A stretch of 64,000 bases of DNA from Rikenellaceae bacterium (GTDB taxonomy: Bacteria > Bacteroidota > Bacteroidia > Bacteroidales > Rikenellaceae): the NCBI GenBank assembly GCA_015059735.1, contig SUZX01000008.1:1-64000 (forward strand), given 5' to 3'. Under the pieces are notes generated by a model. That model worked only from the letters and a program-made list of their open reading frames with translations, was not told where the DNA came from and made no database searches. Of this stretch, positions 7,993-17,735 are shown piece by piece (position 1 is the stretch's first letter; each line of letters starts with the position of its first letter). Made by a program: the position numbers and the translations under genes.

Positions 7993-9999
7993 ATGGAACA
8001 GAACAAGCCGAACATCTCACTCCCCGAAAATGCCTATCGGGAGCTTAACGCAGGCGAAGAGTACACCCCATTGATGCCCGCCAGCTCGAATCCACAAGAG
8101 ATCACCCCCTACTCGGTATTGATGGGAGTTGCTATGGCCATCATCTTCTCGGCGGCCGCCGCCTTTCTCGGATTGAAAGTCGGACAAGTCTTTGAGGCTG
8201 CCATTCCGATCGCGATTATTGCAGTCGGTGTAGGCAATATATTGGGCAAGAAAAACATGCTCGGTCAAAATGTCATCATTCAGTCGATCGGAGCGTCATC
8301 GGGTGTCATCGTGGCCGGTGCAATCTTTACCTTACCGGCACTTTACATCTTGGGACTCGATGCTGCATTTTGGCAAGTTTTCCTTTCGTCGTTATTCGGA
8401 GGATTTTTGGGGATCGTGTTGCTCATTCCGTTCCGTAAGTACTTCGTCAAAGAGATGCACGGCAAATATCCTTTTCCCGAAGCCACCGCAACGACCGAGG
8501 TACTCGTCTCGGGAGAAAAGGGCGGCGATCAAGCCAAATTATTGGCTATTGCCGGCCTGCTTGGCGGATTGTACGACTTTGCCGTCGGTACATTTGGACT
8601 TTGGACCGAATCAATCTCCACGCGTATCTGTTCTTGGGGTATAGCCGCAGCCGACAAGTTTAAGGTGGTTTTCGGTTTGAATACCTCGGCCGCCGTATTG
8701 GGCTTGGGTTACATCATCGGATTGAAATACGCCATGATCATCACGGCAGGATCGTGTTTGGTATGGTTTTTAATTGTACCTCTCGTCGGATCGCTTGCCG
8801 AAAGTATTGATCCGGCAACAATGGCATCGTTATTAGGTGTCACTCGCGCAGATTTGCTCGCCGATCCACAGGCACTCTTTACGCCCGAAAATCTCTTTGC
8901 ATTTATCGGCAAACCGATTGGCATCGGCGGTATTGCTATGGCCGGCATCATCGGCATTGTTCGCCAATCGAAAATTATTCGCCAAGCCGTAAAACTTGCC
9001 GTATCGGAGTTTGGAGGCGGTCAGCAGCGTGTTTCAGCAGTAACGGAGCGCACGCAACACGATCTTTCGATGAAACGCCTCATGATAATTCTCGTAGCAA
9101 CATTGATCTCGATTTTTGTCTTTTTCCATTTCGGTCTGCTCGATAGTTGGGTTCAGTCGATAACTGCAATTCTCATCGTCTTCATCATTGCTTTCCTCTT
9201 TACGACCGTAGCAGCTAATGCCATCGCGATTGTCGGCACAAATCCCGTATCAGGTATGACACTTATGACGTTGATCCTCTCCTCGTTGATTTTGGTAAGC
9301 GTCGGTCTAAACGGCACAACCGGCATGACAGCAGCCCTCGTTATCGGAGGTGTGGTCTGCACGGCTCTCTCGATGGCCGGAGGATTTATTACCGACCTCA
9401 AAATCGGCTATTGGCTCGGAACAACACCTCGCAAGCAGGAAGCATGGAAATTCCTCGGCACATTGGTATCGGCGGCAACGGTTGCCGGAGTGATGATCGT
9501 ATTGAATAAATCCTATGGTTTTGTCGGCGAAGGAGCACTTGTCGCACCGCAGGCAAATGCAATGGCAGCAGTCATTCAACCGCTGATGACCGGTGGACAA
9601 ACTCCTTGGATGCTCTATTTCTGCGGAGCGGCATTGGCATTGGTACTCACGTCGATCGGAGTTCCGGCTTTGGCTTTCGCGCTGGGTATGTTTATCCCGA
9701 TGGAGTTGAACGCACCGCTTGTAGTTGGCGGATTGGTAGCATGGTATGTATCTAATCGTTCGCAAGACAAGGAGTTGAATAAGGCTCGTTTTGACCGAGG
9801 AACTCTCATCGCCTCGGGATTCATCGCCGGAGGCGCACTGATGGGTGTGATAAGTGCCATCTTGAAATTTGCCGATGTTCAATTATATCTCACAGAATGG
9901 GCAGCTTCGAATGCTGCCGAGTGGACCGGTTTGGCTATGTATTTAGCAATTATCGGCTACTTTGCATGGCATACGTTACAGGCAAAGAAAGAGAATTAA
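7993..9999 (+). CDS. OPT-family oligopeptide transporter
   Basis: A 668-residue inner-membrane protein with about 14-16 hydrophobic segments and a short soluble N terminus. Sequence features such as TPYSVLMGVAMA, FLGLKVGQVFEA and SIGASSGVIVAGA fit the prokaryotic OPT family, which imports small peptides or metal-peptide complexes. The two peptidase T genes follow directly (14 bases to the first), giving a plausible uptake-and-hydrolysis unit for oligopeptides. The exact substrate is inferred only from this context. Confidence 0.88.
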   Translation: MEQNKPNISLPENAYRELNAGEEYTPLMPASSNPQEITPYSVLMGVAMAIIFSAAAAFLGLKVGQVFEAAIPIAIIAVGVGNILGKKNMLGQNVIIQSIGASSGVIVAGAIFTLPALYILGLDAAFWQVFLSSLFGGFLGIVLLIPFRKYFVKEMHGKYPFPEATATTEVLVSGEKGGDQAKLLAIAGLLGGLYDFAVGTFGLWTESISTRICSWGIAAADKFKVVFGLNTSAAVLGLGYIIGLKYAMIITAGSCLVWFLIVPLVGSLAESIDPATMASLLGVTRADLLADPQALFTPENLFAFIGKPIGIGGIAMAGIIGIVRQSKIIRQAVKLAVSEFGGGQQRVSAVTERTQHDLSMKRLMIILVATLISIFVFFHFGLLDSWVQSITAILIVFIIAFLFTTVAANAIAIVGTNPVSGMTLMTLILSSLILVSVGLNGTTGMTAALVIGGVVCTALSMAGGFITDLKIGYWLGTTPRKQEAWKFLGTLVSAATVAGVMIVLNKSYGFVGEGALVAPQANAMAAVIQPLMTGGQTPWMLYFCGAALALVLTSIGVPALAFALGMFIPMELNAPLVVGGLVAWYVSNRSQDKELNKARFDRGTLIASGFIAGGALMGVISAILKFADVQLYLTEWAASNAAEWTGLAMYLAIIGYFAWHTLQAKKEN

Positions 10000-10013
10000 A
10001 CAACCTCACGATT

Positions 10014-11231
10014 ATGACACTGCAAGAACGTTTTTTGAAATACGTTTCGTTCGACACGCAGTCGGACGAGAACAGCAACACTTTCCCTTCTACCGAAAAG
10101 CAGAAAGTTTTGCTCGAAACCCTGCGCGATGAGATGCAGGCACTCGGCATGACCGAGATAACAATGGATCAATACGGCTATGTGATGGGGACGATTCCAG
10201 CATCGGCCGGTTGCGAGACCGCACCTGTCATCGGATTCATCGCTCACGTCGATACAGCCCCCGACATGAGCGGTGCAAACATAAAGCCTCACATCATTGA
10301 GGAGTACGATGGCAACGACATCCCGCTCAACGGCCAACTTACGATGTGCGTCGAAGATTTTCCGGAATTGTCGTTTTTCAAGGGACACACCCTGATTCAT
10401 ACCGATGGTACAACCCTGCTCGGTGCGGACGATAAAGCCGGTGTGGCTGAGATCATGACAGCAGCAGAGTATCTGCTCTCGCATCCCGAAATCAAGCATG
10501 GCAAGATCCGCATCGGATTCACCCCCGACGAGGAGATCGGTCGCGGTGTCGATTTCTTCGATGTGAAAGCTTTCGGTGCCGACTTTGCCTACACCGTCGA
10601 TGGAGGCATGGAAGGCGAATTAGAGTATGAAAACTTCAACGCGGCAAGTGCCAAAATCGAGATTCAAGGACGCAACGTACACCCGGGCTATGCAAAAAAC
10701 AAGATGATCAACGCGATTGAGGTGGGTTGCGCATTGCAATCGTTACTGCCCGCAGCCGAAAAACCCGAATACACCGAGGGATACGAAGGTTTTTACCATT
10801 GCGTAGGCTTCAACGGCACGGTTGAACAAGCCACCGTCAGCTATATCATTCGTGATCACGATGCCGAAAAGTTCGAACAAAAAAAGGTCTTCATGTGGGC
10901 ATGCGTTGACTTATTGAAAAAGAAATATGGCGACAACGTCTTGACTCTAACGCTCAAAGACCAATATTTCAACATGCGCAAGATGGTCGAGCCACACCCT
11001 CAGGTAATCGAGAAAGCCTTGCAAGCAATGGAGCAGGCCGGTGTAAAACCTCTTGTACGGCCGATTCGTGGCGGTACGGACGGAGCGCGATTATCGTTCA
11101 TGGGACTACCTTGCCCCAACCTCTTTACGGGAGGCATGAATTTTCATGGTAAATTCGAATACTGCTCGCTAACCACTATGCAACGAGCCCTACAAGTTAT
11201 TCTCAATCTTGCCCAATTGTGGTGCAAATAA
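10014..11231 (+). CDS. pepT: Peptidase T, cytosolic aminotripeptidase
   Basis: A di-zinc M20-family aminotripeptidase that removes the N-terminal residue of tripeptides. The start is the ATG at 10014: 405 residues and the usual PepT N terminus (MTLQERFLKYVSFDTQSD). An upstream in-frame start at 9897 would lie inside the transporter gene. Metal ligands and catalytic residues are visible: H78-x-D80 (HVDTAPD), the ADDKAG motif with the bridging Asp, the DEEIGRG motif with the catalytic Glu, the YTVDGG motif, and the C-terminal GGMNFHGKFE motif with the last His. It has no signal peptide. It sits between the OPT transporter and a secreted paralogue, all on one strand. Confidence 0.95.
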   Translation: MTLQERFLKYVSFDTQSDENSNTFPSTEKQKVLLETLRDEMQALGMTEITMDQYGYVMGTIPASAGCETAPVIGFIAHVDTAPDMSGANIKPHIIEEYDGNDIPLNGQLTMCVEDFPELSFFKGHTLIHTDGTTLLGADDKAGVAEIMTAAEYLLSHPEIKHGKIRIGFTPDEEIGRGVDFFDVKAFGADFAYTVDGGMEGELEYENFNAASAKIEIQGRNVHPGYAKNKMINAIEVGCALQSLLPAAEKPEYTEGYEGFYHCVGFNGTVEQATVSYIIRDHDAEKFEQKKVFMWACVDLLKKKYGDNVLTLTLKDQYFNMRKMVEPHPQVIEKALQAMEQAGVKPLVRPIRGGTDGARLSFMGLPCPNLFTGGMNFHGKFEYCSLTTMQRALQVILNLAQLWCK

Positions 11232-11238
11232 TCCGACG

Positions 11239-12564
11239 ATGATCATGAAATATATACTGCTGACTACCCTCTCGCTGATTCTTTGGGCAACGAACCCTTC
11301 GATTGCAGCAAAACCCCAGACAGTAAAATGGAACAAGGAGACCACCGAAGAGAAATTACTCACCCGCTTTTTGCGTTATGTCTCCTACGACACCCAATCG
11401 GATAGGAACAGCAAAAGCTATCCCTCGACAGCCAAACAACTTGTGTTGCTAAAAGTACTCAAAAGCGAAATGGAAGCTTTGGGTATGACCGAAGTCACAA
11501 TGGATAAATACGGTTATGTCATGGGAACTATTCCCGCATCAAAAGGATATGAATCAGCTCCGGTTTTCGGTCTGCTGGCTCATGTTGACACCGCTCCGAT
11601 TTTCACCGGAGCCAACATCAAACCGCAGGTTATCAATGAATACGACGGGAAAGACATTCGGCTGAACGACTCTCTCTGGATGCGTGTAGCCGACTTTCCG
11701 CAATTGGCTCGTTTCAAGGGACATAAAATCGTTCATACCGACGGTACAACCTTACTCGGTGCCGACGACAAAGCCGGTGTGGCAGAGATCATGACCGCAG
11801 CTGAGTATTTGATGACCCACCCCGAGTTCAAACACGGCAAAATCCGCATCGGATTTACTCCCGATGAGGAGATCAGTCGAGGTGTCGATTTCTTCGATGT
11901 CAAAGCCTTCGGAGCGTCGGCCGCTTACACAATGGACAGCGGTTTAGAGGGTCGCATTGTTTACGAAAATTGGAATGCTGCACAAGCTCATCTCGACATA
12001 CGAGGAGTTAGTTCGCATCTTGGAACAGCCAAAGGAAAGTTGGTCAGCGCATTAGAGATTGCCTTTGAATTGCATCAAATGCTTCCGAAAGCCGAACGTC
12101 CGCAGTACACCTCCGGCTACGAGGGATTTTTCCACTTGCTCGACATGAAAGGCGATGTTCCTCACGCCGAAGTCAATTATCAGATCCGCGAATTCGACAC
12201 AAAACGTTTCGAAGAACGCAAAGCCTTGATGCGGGACTTGGTCAACTTACTCAACAAACGTTACAACGGAGCAATTCAGCTAACCATCAAGGATCAGTAC
12301 TACAACATGCGCTTGAAGGTTGACGAACGCCCCGAGATCGTAGAGAAAGCGCTGACAGCTATGCGTTTGGCCGGCATCACCCCCACACCGGCACCCGGAC
12401 GTGGCGGTACAGACGGATCGCGCCTTTCGTACATGGGACTCCCCTGCCCGAATATCTTTGTAGGCGGAATGAACTACCACAGTCCCTATGAATGCTGCTC
12501 AGTAGATATGATGGAGCGTGCTTTTCAAGTAATTCTTAATTTAGCAGAGTTGTGGGGTAAATAA
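11239..12564 (+). CDS. Exported peptidase T paralogue
   Basis: A second PepT-family M20 metallopeptidase, 441 residues. It is clearly a tandem duplicate of the gene just upstream: long stretches such as TDGTTLLGADDKAGVAEIM are shared. Unlike that gene it starts with a signal peptide (MKYILLTTLSLILWATNPSIAA). The start may be the ATG at 11239 or the one at 11245, two codons later. Metal-binding motifs are kept (HVDTAP, ADDKAG, DEEISRG, GGMNYH), but VDGG has become MDSG and HGKFE has become HSPYE. It is probably a periplasmic peptidase; altered specificity is an inference. The gene starts 7 bases after the first pepT. Confidence 0.9.
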   Translation: MIMKYILLTTLSLILWATNPSIAAKPQTVKWNKETTEEKLLTRFLRYVSYDTQSDRNSKSYPSTAKQLVLLKVLKSEMEALGMTEVTMDKYGYVMGTIPASKGYESAPVFGLLAHVDTAPIFTGANIKPQVINEYDGKDIRLNDSLWMRVADFPQLARFKGHKIVHTDGTTLLGADDKAGVAEIMTAAEYLMTHPEFKHGKIRIGFTPDEEISRGVDFFDVKAFGASAAYTMDSGLEGRIVYENWNAAQAHLDIRGVSSHLGTAKGKLVSALEIAFELHQMLPKAERPQYTSGYEGFFHLLDMKGDVPHAEVNYQIREFDTKRFEERKALMRDLVNLLNKRYNGAIQLTIKDQYYNMRLKVDERPEIVEKALTAMRLAGITPTPAPGRGGTDGSRLSYMGLPCPNIFVGGMNYHSPYECCSVDMMERAFQVILNLAELWGK

Positions 12565-12603
12565 ACCTACAAGACTGATTTTATACCGATAAAACCTATT
12601 TCG

Positions 12604-14526
12604 ATGAACTCTTTGGGATTTTTGAAAGTAGCTGCCGCAGTACCACACGTAGAGGTAGCCAACTGCATGTTCAACGTCGAGCGAATCATTGCACTTGCAG
12701 AAGAGGCCGCCCAACGCGGTGTGGAGATCGTGGCTTTCCCCGAATTGTCGCTGACCTCTTATACTTGCGGAGATCTGATGTTGCAACCTACCTTGTTGGA
12801 GGCCGCAGAGAAGGCTCTATGCCGATTAATCAAACGCACACGATCGTTGCCCCTTGTGATTTTGGTCGGAGCTCCGCTACGCCATGGTTCGGCAATCTAC
12901 AATTGTGCAATTGTTCTCTCGCAAGGAAAGATCTTGGGAGTTGTCCCCAAGAGTTACATTCCCGACTACTCCGAGTTTTACGAAAACCGCGTCTTTACAT
13001 CGGGGGCCGACATCGAAGATGAGGAAATTGTGGTTGCCGGAGTACGATGTGATTTCGGTGTGGATCTGATCTTTGAAGTCAATGGAGTAGAATTCGGCGT
13101 GGAGATTTGTGAAGATCTTTGGGTAGCACAACAACCTTCTTCGCAATTGGCTCTCAATGGAGCCAAAGTAATCTTCAACCTCTCGGCTTCACCCGAAGCT
13201 GTCGGCAAACACGCATACCTACGCCAATTGGTCGTACAACAATCGGCTCGCACGCTCTCGGCCTATGTTTATACTTCGGCGGGATTTGGCGAATCTTCAA
13301 CCGATTTGGTTTTTGCAGGCAAAGCCTTTATCGCTGAAAGTGGTCGATTAATGGCTGAAACCAAGCGTTTTTCGTTGGACGAAAAACTGATCATCGCCGA
13401 TGTGGACATTGAACTATTGGAGTTTCAGCGGCAACGTAACACCTCGTTTCGTATCAATGCCTCAGGACGTGAGAACAATGTGATCGAAATGGAGATTCCT
13501 GCACCGATACAGAGCGACAAACTAGATCGGACAATCAATCCGTTACCCTTTTTACCCGCAAAGGAGTGCGAAGAGGAGTATTTCAGCGAAATGTTTGAGA
13601 TTCAATCGCACGGTTTAGCCAAGCGCATGAAACACCTCGGTTCATCATGTGCCGTAATCGGCATTTCGGGCGGATTGGACTCGACATTGGCTCTATTGGG
13701 TGTGGTACGTACGTTCGACAAGTTGAAGTTGGATCGTAAGGGTATTATCGGCGTTACGATGCCCGGATTCGGCACCACAGACAGAACATACCGCAATGCG
13801 TTGGAACTCATGCAACTGTTGGGCATTACCACTCGGGAGATACCAATTCGAGAAGCATGCCTGCAACACTTCTGCGACATAGGAATCAATCCCGAAGAGC
13901 GCGGTGCAGCCTACGAAAACGCCCAAGCGCGGGAACGGACACAGATATTAATGGATTTGGCCAATATAACCAACGGCATTGTCATCGGCACAGGAGATCT
14001 GAGCGAATTGGCTCTCGGCTGGGCTACTTATAACGGCGACCAAATGTCGATGTACGGGATCAACGGCACAATTCCCAAAACGCTGGTACGATGTTTGGTG
14101 GAATGGGCAGCCTCAAAGGCCAACAACCCGCGCATTGCTGAAATTCTGCGCGATGTCGTCGCCACTCCCGTAAGTCCCGAACTACTGCCTGCCAATGGCG
14201 AAGGAAAGATTGCCCAAAAAACCGAAGAGTTGATCGGGCCTTATGAATTACACGATTTCTTCCTCTACCACTTTATTAATTCGGGGTATTCGCCGGCCAA
14301 AATTCTCTATTTAGCCGAAGAGGCTTTCAAAGGAACATTTGATCGCGCTACAATACTTAAATGGCTCAAAATCTTCTTCCGCCGTTTCTTTACACAACAA
14401 TTCAAACGTTCGGCCATGCCCGACGGGCCGAAGGTGGGTCTTGTTTCACTCTCACCGCGTGGCGATTGGCGCATGCCCTCGGATGCCTCGGCGCAGGTAT
14501 GGTTAGAAGATTTGGAACAACTATAA
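12604..14526 (+). CDS. nadE: Glutamine-dependent NAD(+) synthetase
   Basis: Amidates deamido-NAD to NAD using glutamine. The 640-residue protein has two domains. The N-terminal nitrilase-fold glutaminase (about 1-290) has catalytic Glu47 (FPELSLTSY), a Lys in VVPKSYIPDY and nucleophile Cys169 (EICEDLW). The C-terminal ATP-pyrophosphatase synthetase domain has the SGGLDS loop at about 357-362. Length matches the long bacterial glutamine-dependent NadE. It lies 39 bases after the second pepT gene and precedes a DUF4923-like gene. Confidence 0.95.
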   Translation: MNSLGFLKVAAAVPHVEVANCMFNVERIIALAEEAAQRGVEIVAFPELSLTSYTCGDLMLQPTLLEAAEKALCRLIKRTRSLPLVILVGAPLRHGSAIYNCAIVLSQGKILGVVPKSYIPDYSEFYENRVFTSGADIEDEEIVVAGVRCDFGVDLIFEVNGVEFGVEICEDLWVAQQPSSQLALNGAKVIFNLSASPEAVGKHAYLRQLVVQQSARTLSAYVYTSAGFGESSTDLVFAGKAFIAESGRLMAETKRFSLDEKLIIADVDIELLEFQRQRNTSFRINASGRENNVIEMEIPAPIQSDKLDRTINPLPFLPAKECEEEYFSEMFEIQSHGLAKRMKHLGSSCAVIGISGGLDSTLALLGVVRTFDKLKLDRKGIIGVTMPGFGTTDRTYRNALELMQLLGITTREIPIREACLQHFCDIGINPEERGAAYENAQARERTQILMDLANITNGIVIGTGDLSELALGWATYNGDQMSMYGINGTIPKTLVRCLVEWAASKANNPRIAEILRDVVATPVSPELLPANGEGKIAQKTEELIGPYELHDFFLYHFINSGYSPAKILYLAEEAFKGTFDRATILKWLKIFFRRFFTQQFKRSAMPDGPKVGLVSLSPRGDWRMPSDASAQVWLEDLEQL

Positions 14527-14564
14527 CATGACCATTAGGTACAAACACCTAAACCATAAAAAAC

Positions 14565-15161
14565 ATGAAGAAACTGATCATGATAATGGTGGCCGGAGTT
14601 CTTTTTACCGGAACAACAACCGCTCAATCGTGGATCGATTTACTTAAAAAAGCCGCTACCGAGGTTGTCGATAAAGCAACAGATGGAAAAGCCACCGAAT
14701 ATGCGATGGTCGGCACATGGAAATACAAAGAACCCGGGGTACGTTTCGAAAGCGACGATGTAACAGCCGGACTGGCCGGAGTTGCGGTCGAGAGTACGGT
14801 GGTGTCAAAACTCCAAAAAGCCTATAATTTGGCAGGGATCAAAGCAGGATCTTGCACCTTTACATTCAACAGCGATGGCAAATTTACTGCTACAATCGGA
14901 ACTCGCAATCTTTCGGGAGAATACACCTATACAACCGAAACACATGTTCTTGCACTCACCTTCTCGAAAGGGATTCCCGGGTTGAAAACCATGCAGGGTA
15001 ATGCCTACATCAGTGGTAGCGAATTGGAATTGGTATTCCCGATAACAAAACTAGTGGAATTGGTATCCAAACTCGGCAGCAAAATCTCCTCGTTAGCCAC
15101 TATCAGCACCATGCTCGAAAAGTATAAGAACGTTTACATCGGATTTGCATTCGAAAAGTAA
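14565..15161 (+). CDS. DUF4923-like exported protein
   Basis: A 198-residue protein with a signal peptide (MKKLIMIMVAGVLFTGTTTAQS). An amphipathic stretch follows, and then a lipocalin-like beta region (VGTWKYKEPGVRF, CTFTFNSDGKFTATIG, LSGEYTYTTE). Composition and layout fit the Bacteroidota DUF4923 family, whose function is unknown. It starts 38 bases after nadE on the same strand and is followed by a strong terminator, so it is the last gene of this transcript. Confidence 0.8.
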   Translation: MKKLIMIMVAGVLFTGTTTAQSWIDLLKKAATEVVDKATDGKATEYAMVGTWKYKEPGVRFESDDVTAGLAGVAVESTVVSKLQKAYNLAGIKAGSCTFTFNSDGKFTATIGTRNLSGEYTYTTETHVLALTFSKGIPGLKTMQGNAYISGSELELVFPITKLVELVSKLGSKISSLATISTMLEKYKNVYIGFAFEK

Positions 15162-15192
15162 ATAATTTCAAGGAATAAAACCTTTATTCTTG

Positions 15193-15230
15193 GAGGTTGT
15201 CCAACAAGTAGTGTTGCGACAACCTCTTTT
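15193..15230 (+). terminator. Terminator after the DUF4923-like gene
   Basis: A 9-bp outer stem (15193-15201 with 15218-15226) continues into an inner CAAC/GTTG pair and is followed by four T. Its left arm contains TGTCCAACAAGT, also found in the repeat structure near position 1299. Confidence 0.85.
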
Positions 15231-15290
15231 CGTAGAAATTATATAACCGACCAGATTAATTCATCGAATATCAGAGAGTCTTCAATAGGC

Positions 15291-15321
15291 TTTTTTATTC
15301 GAAATATTTTGACTAAATTTG
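15291..15321 (+). promoter_or_regulatory. Promoter of the GH20 gene
   Basis: TAAATTTG at 15314-15321 matches TAnnTTTG, with TTTT (one mismatch to TTTG) 19 bases upstream. It lies 29 bases before the ATG at 15351. Confidence 0.6.
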
Positions 15322-15350
15322 GACACCAATCCCAATCATAGCGCTTTATA

Positions 15351-17384
15351 ATGAAAAATTTCATCTTGCTTTTATGTTTTGCCCCCCTGCTACTTGGCAG
15401 TTGCAAAAAAAACAACCTTACAGACAACCTATTATTGCCTCAGCCTCAAATTATTGAATCACACAAGGGACACTTTCAGATCCCCAATGAGTTACCCGTA
15501 CAGATTGATGCTCCGAGCGATGCCTTCGGACGACTGACAGTTTTGTTGACCACAGCCGGAATCCCCTGCCGACAAACTATAACAACCGAAGGTTTATCAC
15601 TACGATTAACCGATAATCCTTCACTCCCCACATCAAAAGAGGGCTATCGATTAGCGATATCACCCGACAAAGTGGAACTCTCTGCCAGAGGAGAAGCCGG
15701 TCTGTTTTACGGATTACAAACTTTCGTGGCATTGTACGAACAATACGGGAGGCAAATCCCTGCGGGGACAATTACCGACTGGCCACGATTCGAATGGCGA
15801 GGCATGCACCTCGACGTATCACGAAACTTTTTCGATAAAGAGTTTATAAAAAAACAATTGCGCATGATGGCATCGCTACGACTCAACCGCTTGCATTGGC
15901 ATTTGGTCGACGGTGCCGGTTGGCGTTTGGAGATCGATTGCTACCCACTACTCACCCAACAGGCAGCATGGCGTCACGGCAAAACTTGGCACGAATGGTG
16001 GACAAGCGGACGTCGTTACGGACATCAAAACGAAGTTGGCGTTTCAGGCGGATTTTATACCAAAGAGGAGATTCGCGAGGTGCTCGCTTGTGCCGATTCG
16101 CTTCATATCACAGTAGTACCCGAAATTGAATTCCCAAGCCATTCCGAGGAGGTATTGGCCGCCTATCCCGCATTGAGTTGCACCGAAAAGGGAGGAGGAG
16201 ATTTCTGCATCGGCAACGAGCAGACATTCAAATTTATGGAAAATGTGCTCACGGAAGTCATGGAACTATTTCCGTCGGAGTATATACATATAGGTGGTGA
16301 CGAAGCCTCGAAGAGTGCATGGGCTGTATGTCCGAAGTGTCGGGCTCGTATGGATAGCGAACGACTTGCCAATGTAGACGAATTGCAAAGCTATGGAATA
16401 CGACGCATGGAGCGTTTTCTACGAGCTCATGGCCGCAAAATGATCGGCTGGGATGAGATCCTCGAAGGCGGATTGGCTGAAGGTGCAATCGTCATGTCGT
16501 GGCGTGGCGAAGAGGGTGGTCGCAAAGCAGCGGCCTCAGGACATCCTGTAATCATGACACCCGGCAGTCATTGCTATTTCGATTCTTATCAAGACAACCC
16601 GATGCGCGAGCCAATGGCCATGTCGGGCTATCTTCCTCTATCGAAGGTATATGAATACGATCCCGCTCCAGCCGACATGTCGGGGCACGAACGGGTTTTA
16701 GGCGTACAAGCCAACCTTTGGACCGAGTATATTCCCACTCCCGAACATGCCGAGTATATGCTCTACCCCCGCCATTTTGCATTGGCCGAAGTAGCATGGC
16801 TTGATCCTGCAAAGAAAGATTTCACCGATTTCCGACGACGCGCCGTTGCACGAGCCGACAAAGCACGCGCTGCCGGATATCATGTTTTCGATCTACACAC
16901 CGAATCGGGCGAACGACCTGAAAAATCAAAACAAATCAGTCATTTAGCCACAGGATGTCCGGTGACCTACACAACCCTTTGGCATGCAAAATATCCGGCC
17001 GAAGAGGCTGCCACATTGACCAACGGATTACGAGGTGGGTGGAGCTATGGAACACGTTGGCAGGGTTTTTTGGATAACGACATAGAGGTTACGATTGATT
17101 TAGGTAAAAATCAACAGATTCGGAGTATCGAAGCCGATTTTATCCAATGGTTTGCCGCTTGGGTATGGCTTCCGCGCGAAGTAATTATCAGCATATCGGA
17201 CGACGGGAAGGAATTTCACGAATTGGCAGTCATAAAAAATGATTATCCCGAAGAAGAGGAACGTCCCGAATATCGCACATTCGGGTGGCAGGGCAAAACA
17301 ACAGGACGCTACATCCGTTATCGAGCCATATCAAACGGACGCGCAGGCGGTTGGCTATTTACGGATGAGATCGTGGTACGATAG
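15351..17384 (+). CDS. Beta-N-acetylhexosaminidase lipoprotein, GH20
   Basis: Removes terminal N-acetylhexosamines from glycans by substrate-assisted catalysis. The 677-residue protein has a lipoprotein signal (lipobox LLGSC, Cys near residue 18) and an N-terminal GH20b-type domain (about 30-140). The TIM-barrel catalytic domain starts near WRGMHLDVSRNFF and carries the catalytic pair D317-E318 in HIGGDEAS. The C terminus (about 540-677) resembles an F5/8-type carbohydrate-binding domain (VTIDLGKNQQIRSIE, YIRYRAISNG). It has its own promoter and is not part of a recognisable polysaccharide utilisation locus. Host mucin or glycoprotein glycans are likely substrates, by inference. Confidence 0.93.
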   Translation: MKNFILLLCFAPLLLGSCKKNNLTDNLLLPQPQIIESHKGHFQIPNELPVQIDAPSDAFGRLTVLLTTAGIPCRQTITTEGLSLRLTDNPSLPTSKEGYRLAISPDKVELSARGEAGLFYGLQTFVALYEQYGRQIPAGTITDWPRFEWRGMHLDVSRNFFDKEFIKKQLRMMASLRLNRLHWHLVDGAGWRLEIDCYPLLTQQAAWRHGKTWHEWWTSGRRYGHQNEVGVSGGFYTKEEIREVLACADSLHITVVPEIEFPSHSEEVLAAYPALSCTEKGGGDFCIGNEQTFKFMENVLTEVMELFPSEYIHIGGDEASKSAWAVCPKCRARMDSERLANVDELQSYGIRRMERFLRAHGRKMIGWDEILEGGLAEGAIVMSWRGEEGGRKAAASGHPVIMTPGSHCYFDSYQDNPMREPMAMSGYLPLSKVYEYDPAPADMSGHERVLGVQANLWTEYIPTPEHAEYMLYPRHFALAEVAWLDPAKKDFTDFRRRAVARADKARAAGYHVFDLHTESGERPEKSKQISHLATGCPVTYTTLWHAKYPAEEAATLTNGLRGGWSYGTRWQGFLDNDIEVTIDLGKNQQIRSIEADFIQWFAAWVWLPREVIISISDDGKEFHELAVIKNDYPEEEERPEYRTFGWQGKTTGRYIRYRAISNGRAGGWLFTDEIVVR

Positions 17385-17485
17385 TTTTTTCGCGCAATAA
17401 AGGATTAAAAATCCTTAACTCGAATCTTATTTGCCGAAATCAGCGAGGAATGTGAATAAAATGTCGATAGAATCCGGTCGGGAAT

Positions 17486-17516
17486 TTTGAAAGTCAAACG
17501 GAAAAGCGTATTTTTG
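17486..17516 (+). promoter_or_regulatory. Consensus promoter upstream of the purine operon
   Basis: TTTG (17486-17489), a 19-base spacer and TATTTTTG (17509-17516) form an exact TTTG-N19-TAnnTTTG promoter. Transcription would start near 17523, giving a leader of about 240 bases before purE. That leader contains a short ORF and a terminator-like hairpin. Confidence 0.75.
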
Positions 17517-17542
17517 TGACGTCATTCGCATTCATTCGGAGA

Positions 17543-17692
17543 ATGAAAAACACCATGAAATTCAGAGTTCATATCGATGCACAAAAATGTGACGGATATC
17601 CTGCATCCTTGCAGGTTTCTTCGGGACGACAACATGGCTTTGGTGTGCACTCTCGGATGTATCAGGTGGGTATGTGCGAATTGTTTAGGTAA
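17543..17692 (+). CDS. Possible 49-codon leader ORF before purE
   Basis: An ATG-started open frame of 49 codons begins MKNTMKFRVH and ends CELFR. It starts about 20 bases after the predicted transcription start and stops 5 bases before a terminator-like hairpin. No family is recognised and there is no clear ribosome site. It may be a leader peptide controlling read-through into purE, a small independent protein, or an untranslated leader. The same arrangement (promoter, short ORF, terminator hairpin) occurs in front of the pyrimidine operon in this window. Confidence 0.35.
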   Translation: MKNTMKFRVHIDAQKCDGYPASLQVSSGRQHGFGVHSRMYQVGMCELFR

Positions 17693-17697
17693 TCAAA

Positions 17698-17735
17698 CCG
17701 CCATGACATGGATTGTCGTGGCGGCTTGTTTTTGG
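17698..17735 (+). terminator. Terminator-like hairpin (possible attenuator) before purE
   Basis: A 10-pair stem (17698-17707 with 17715-17724, one G.U) with a 7-base loop is followed by CTTGTTTTTGG. It stands between the promoter at 17486 and the purE ATG at 17764, with no other consensus promoter after it. Transcription of the purine operon therefore probably has to pass through it. Confidence 0.55.
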
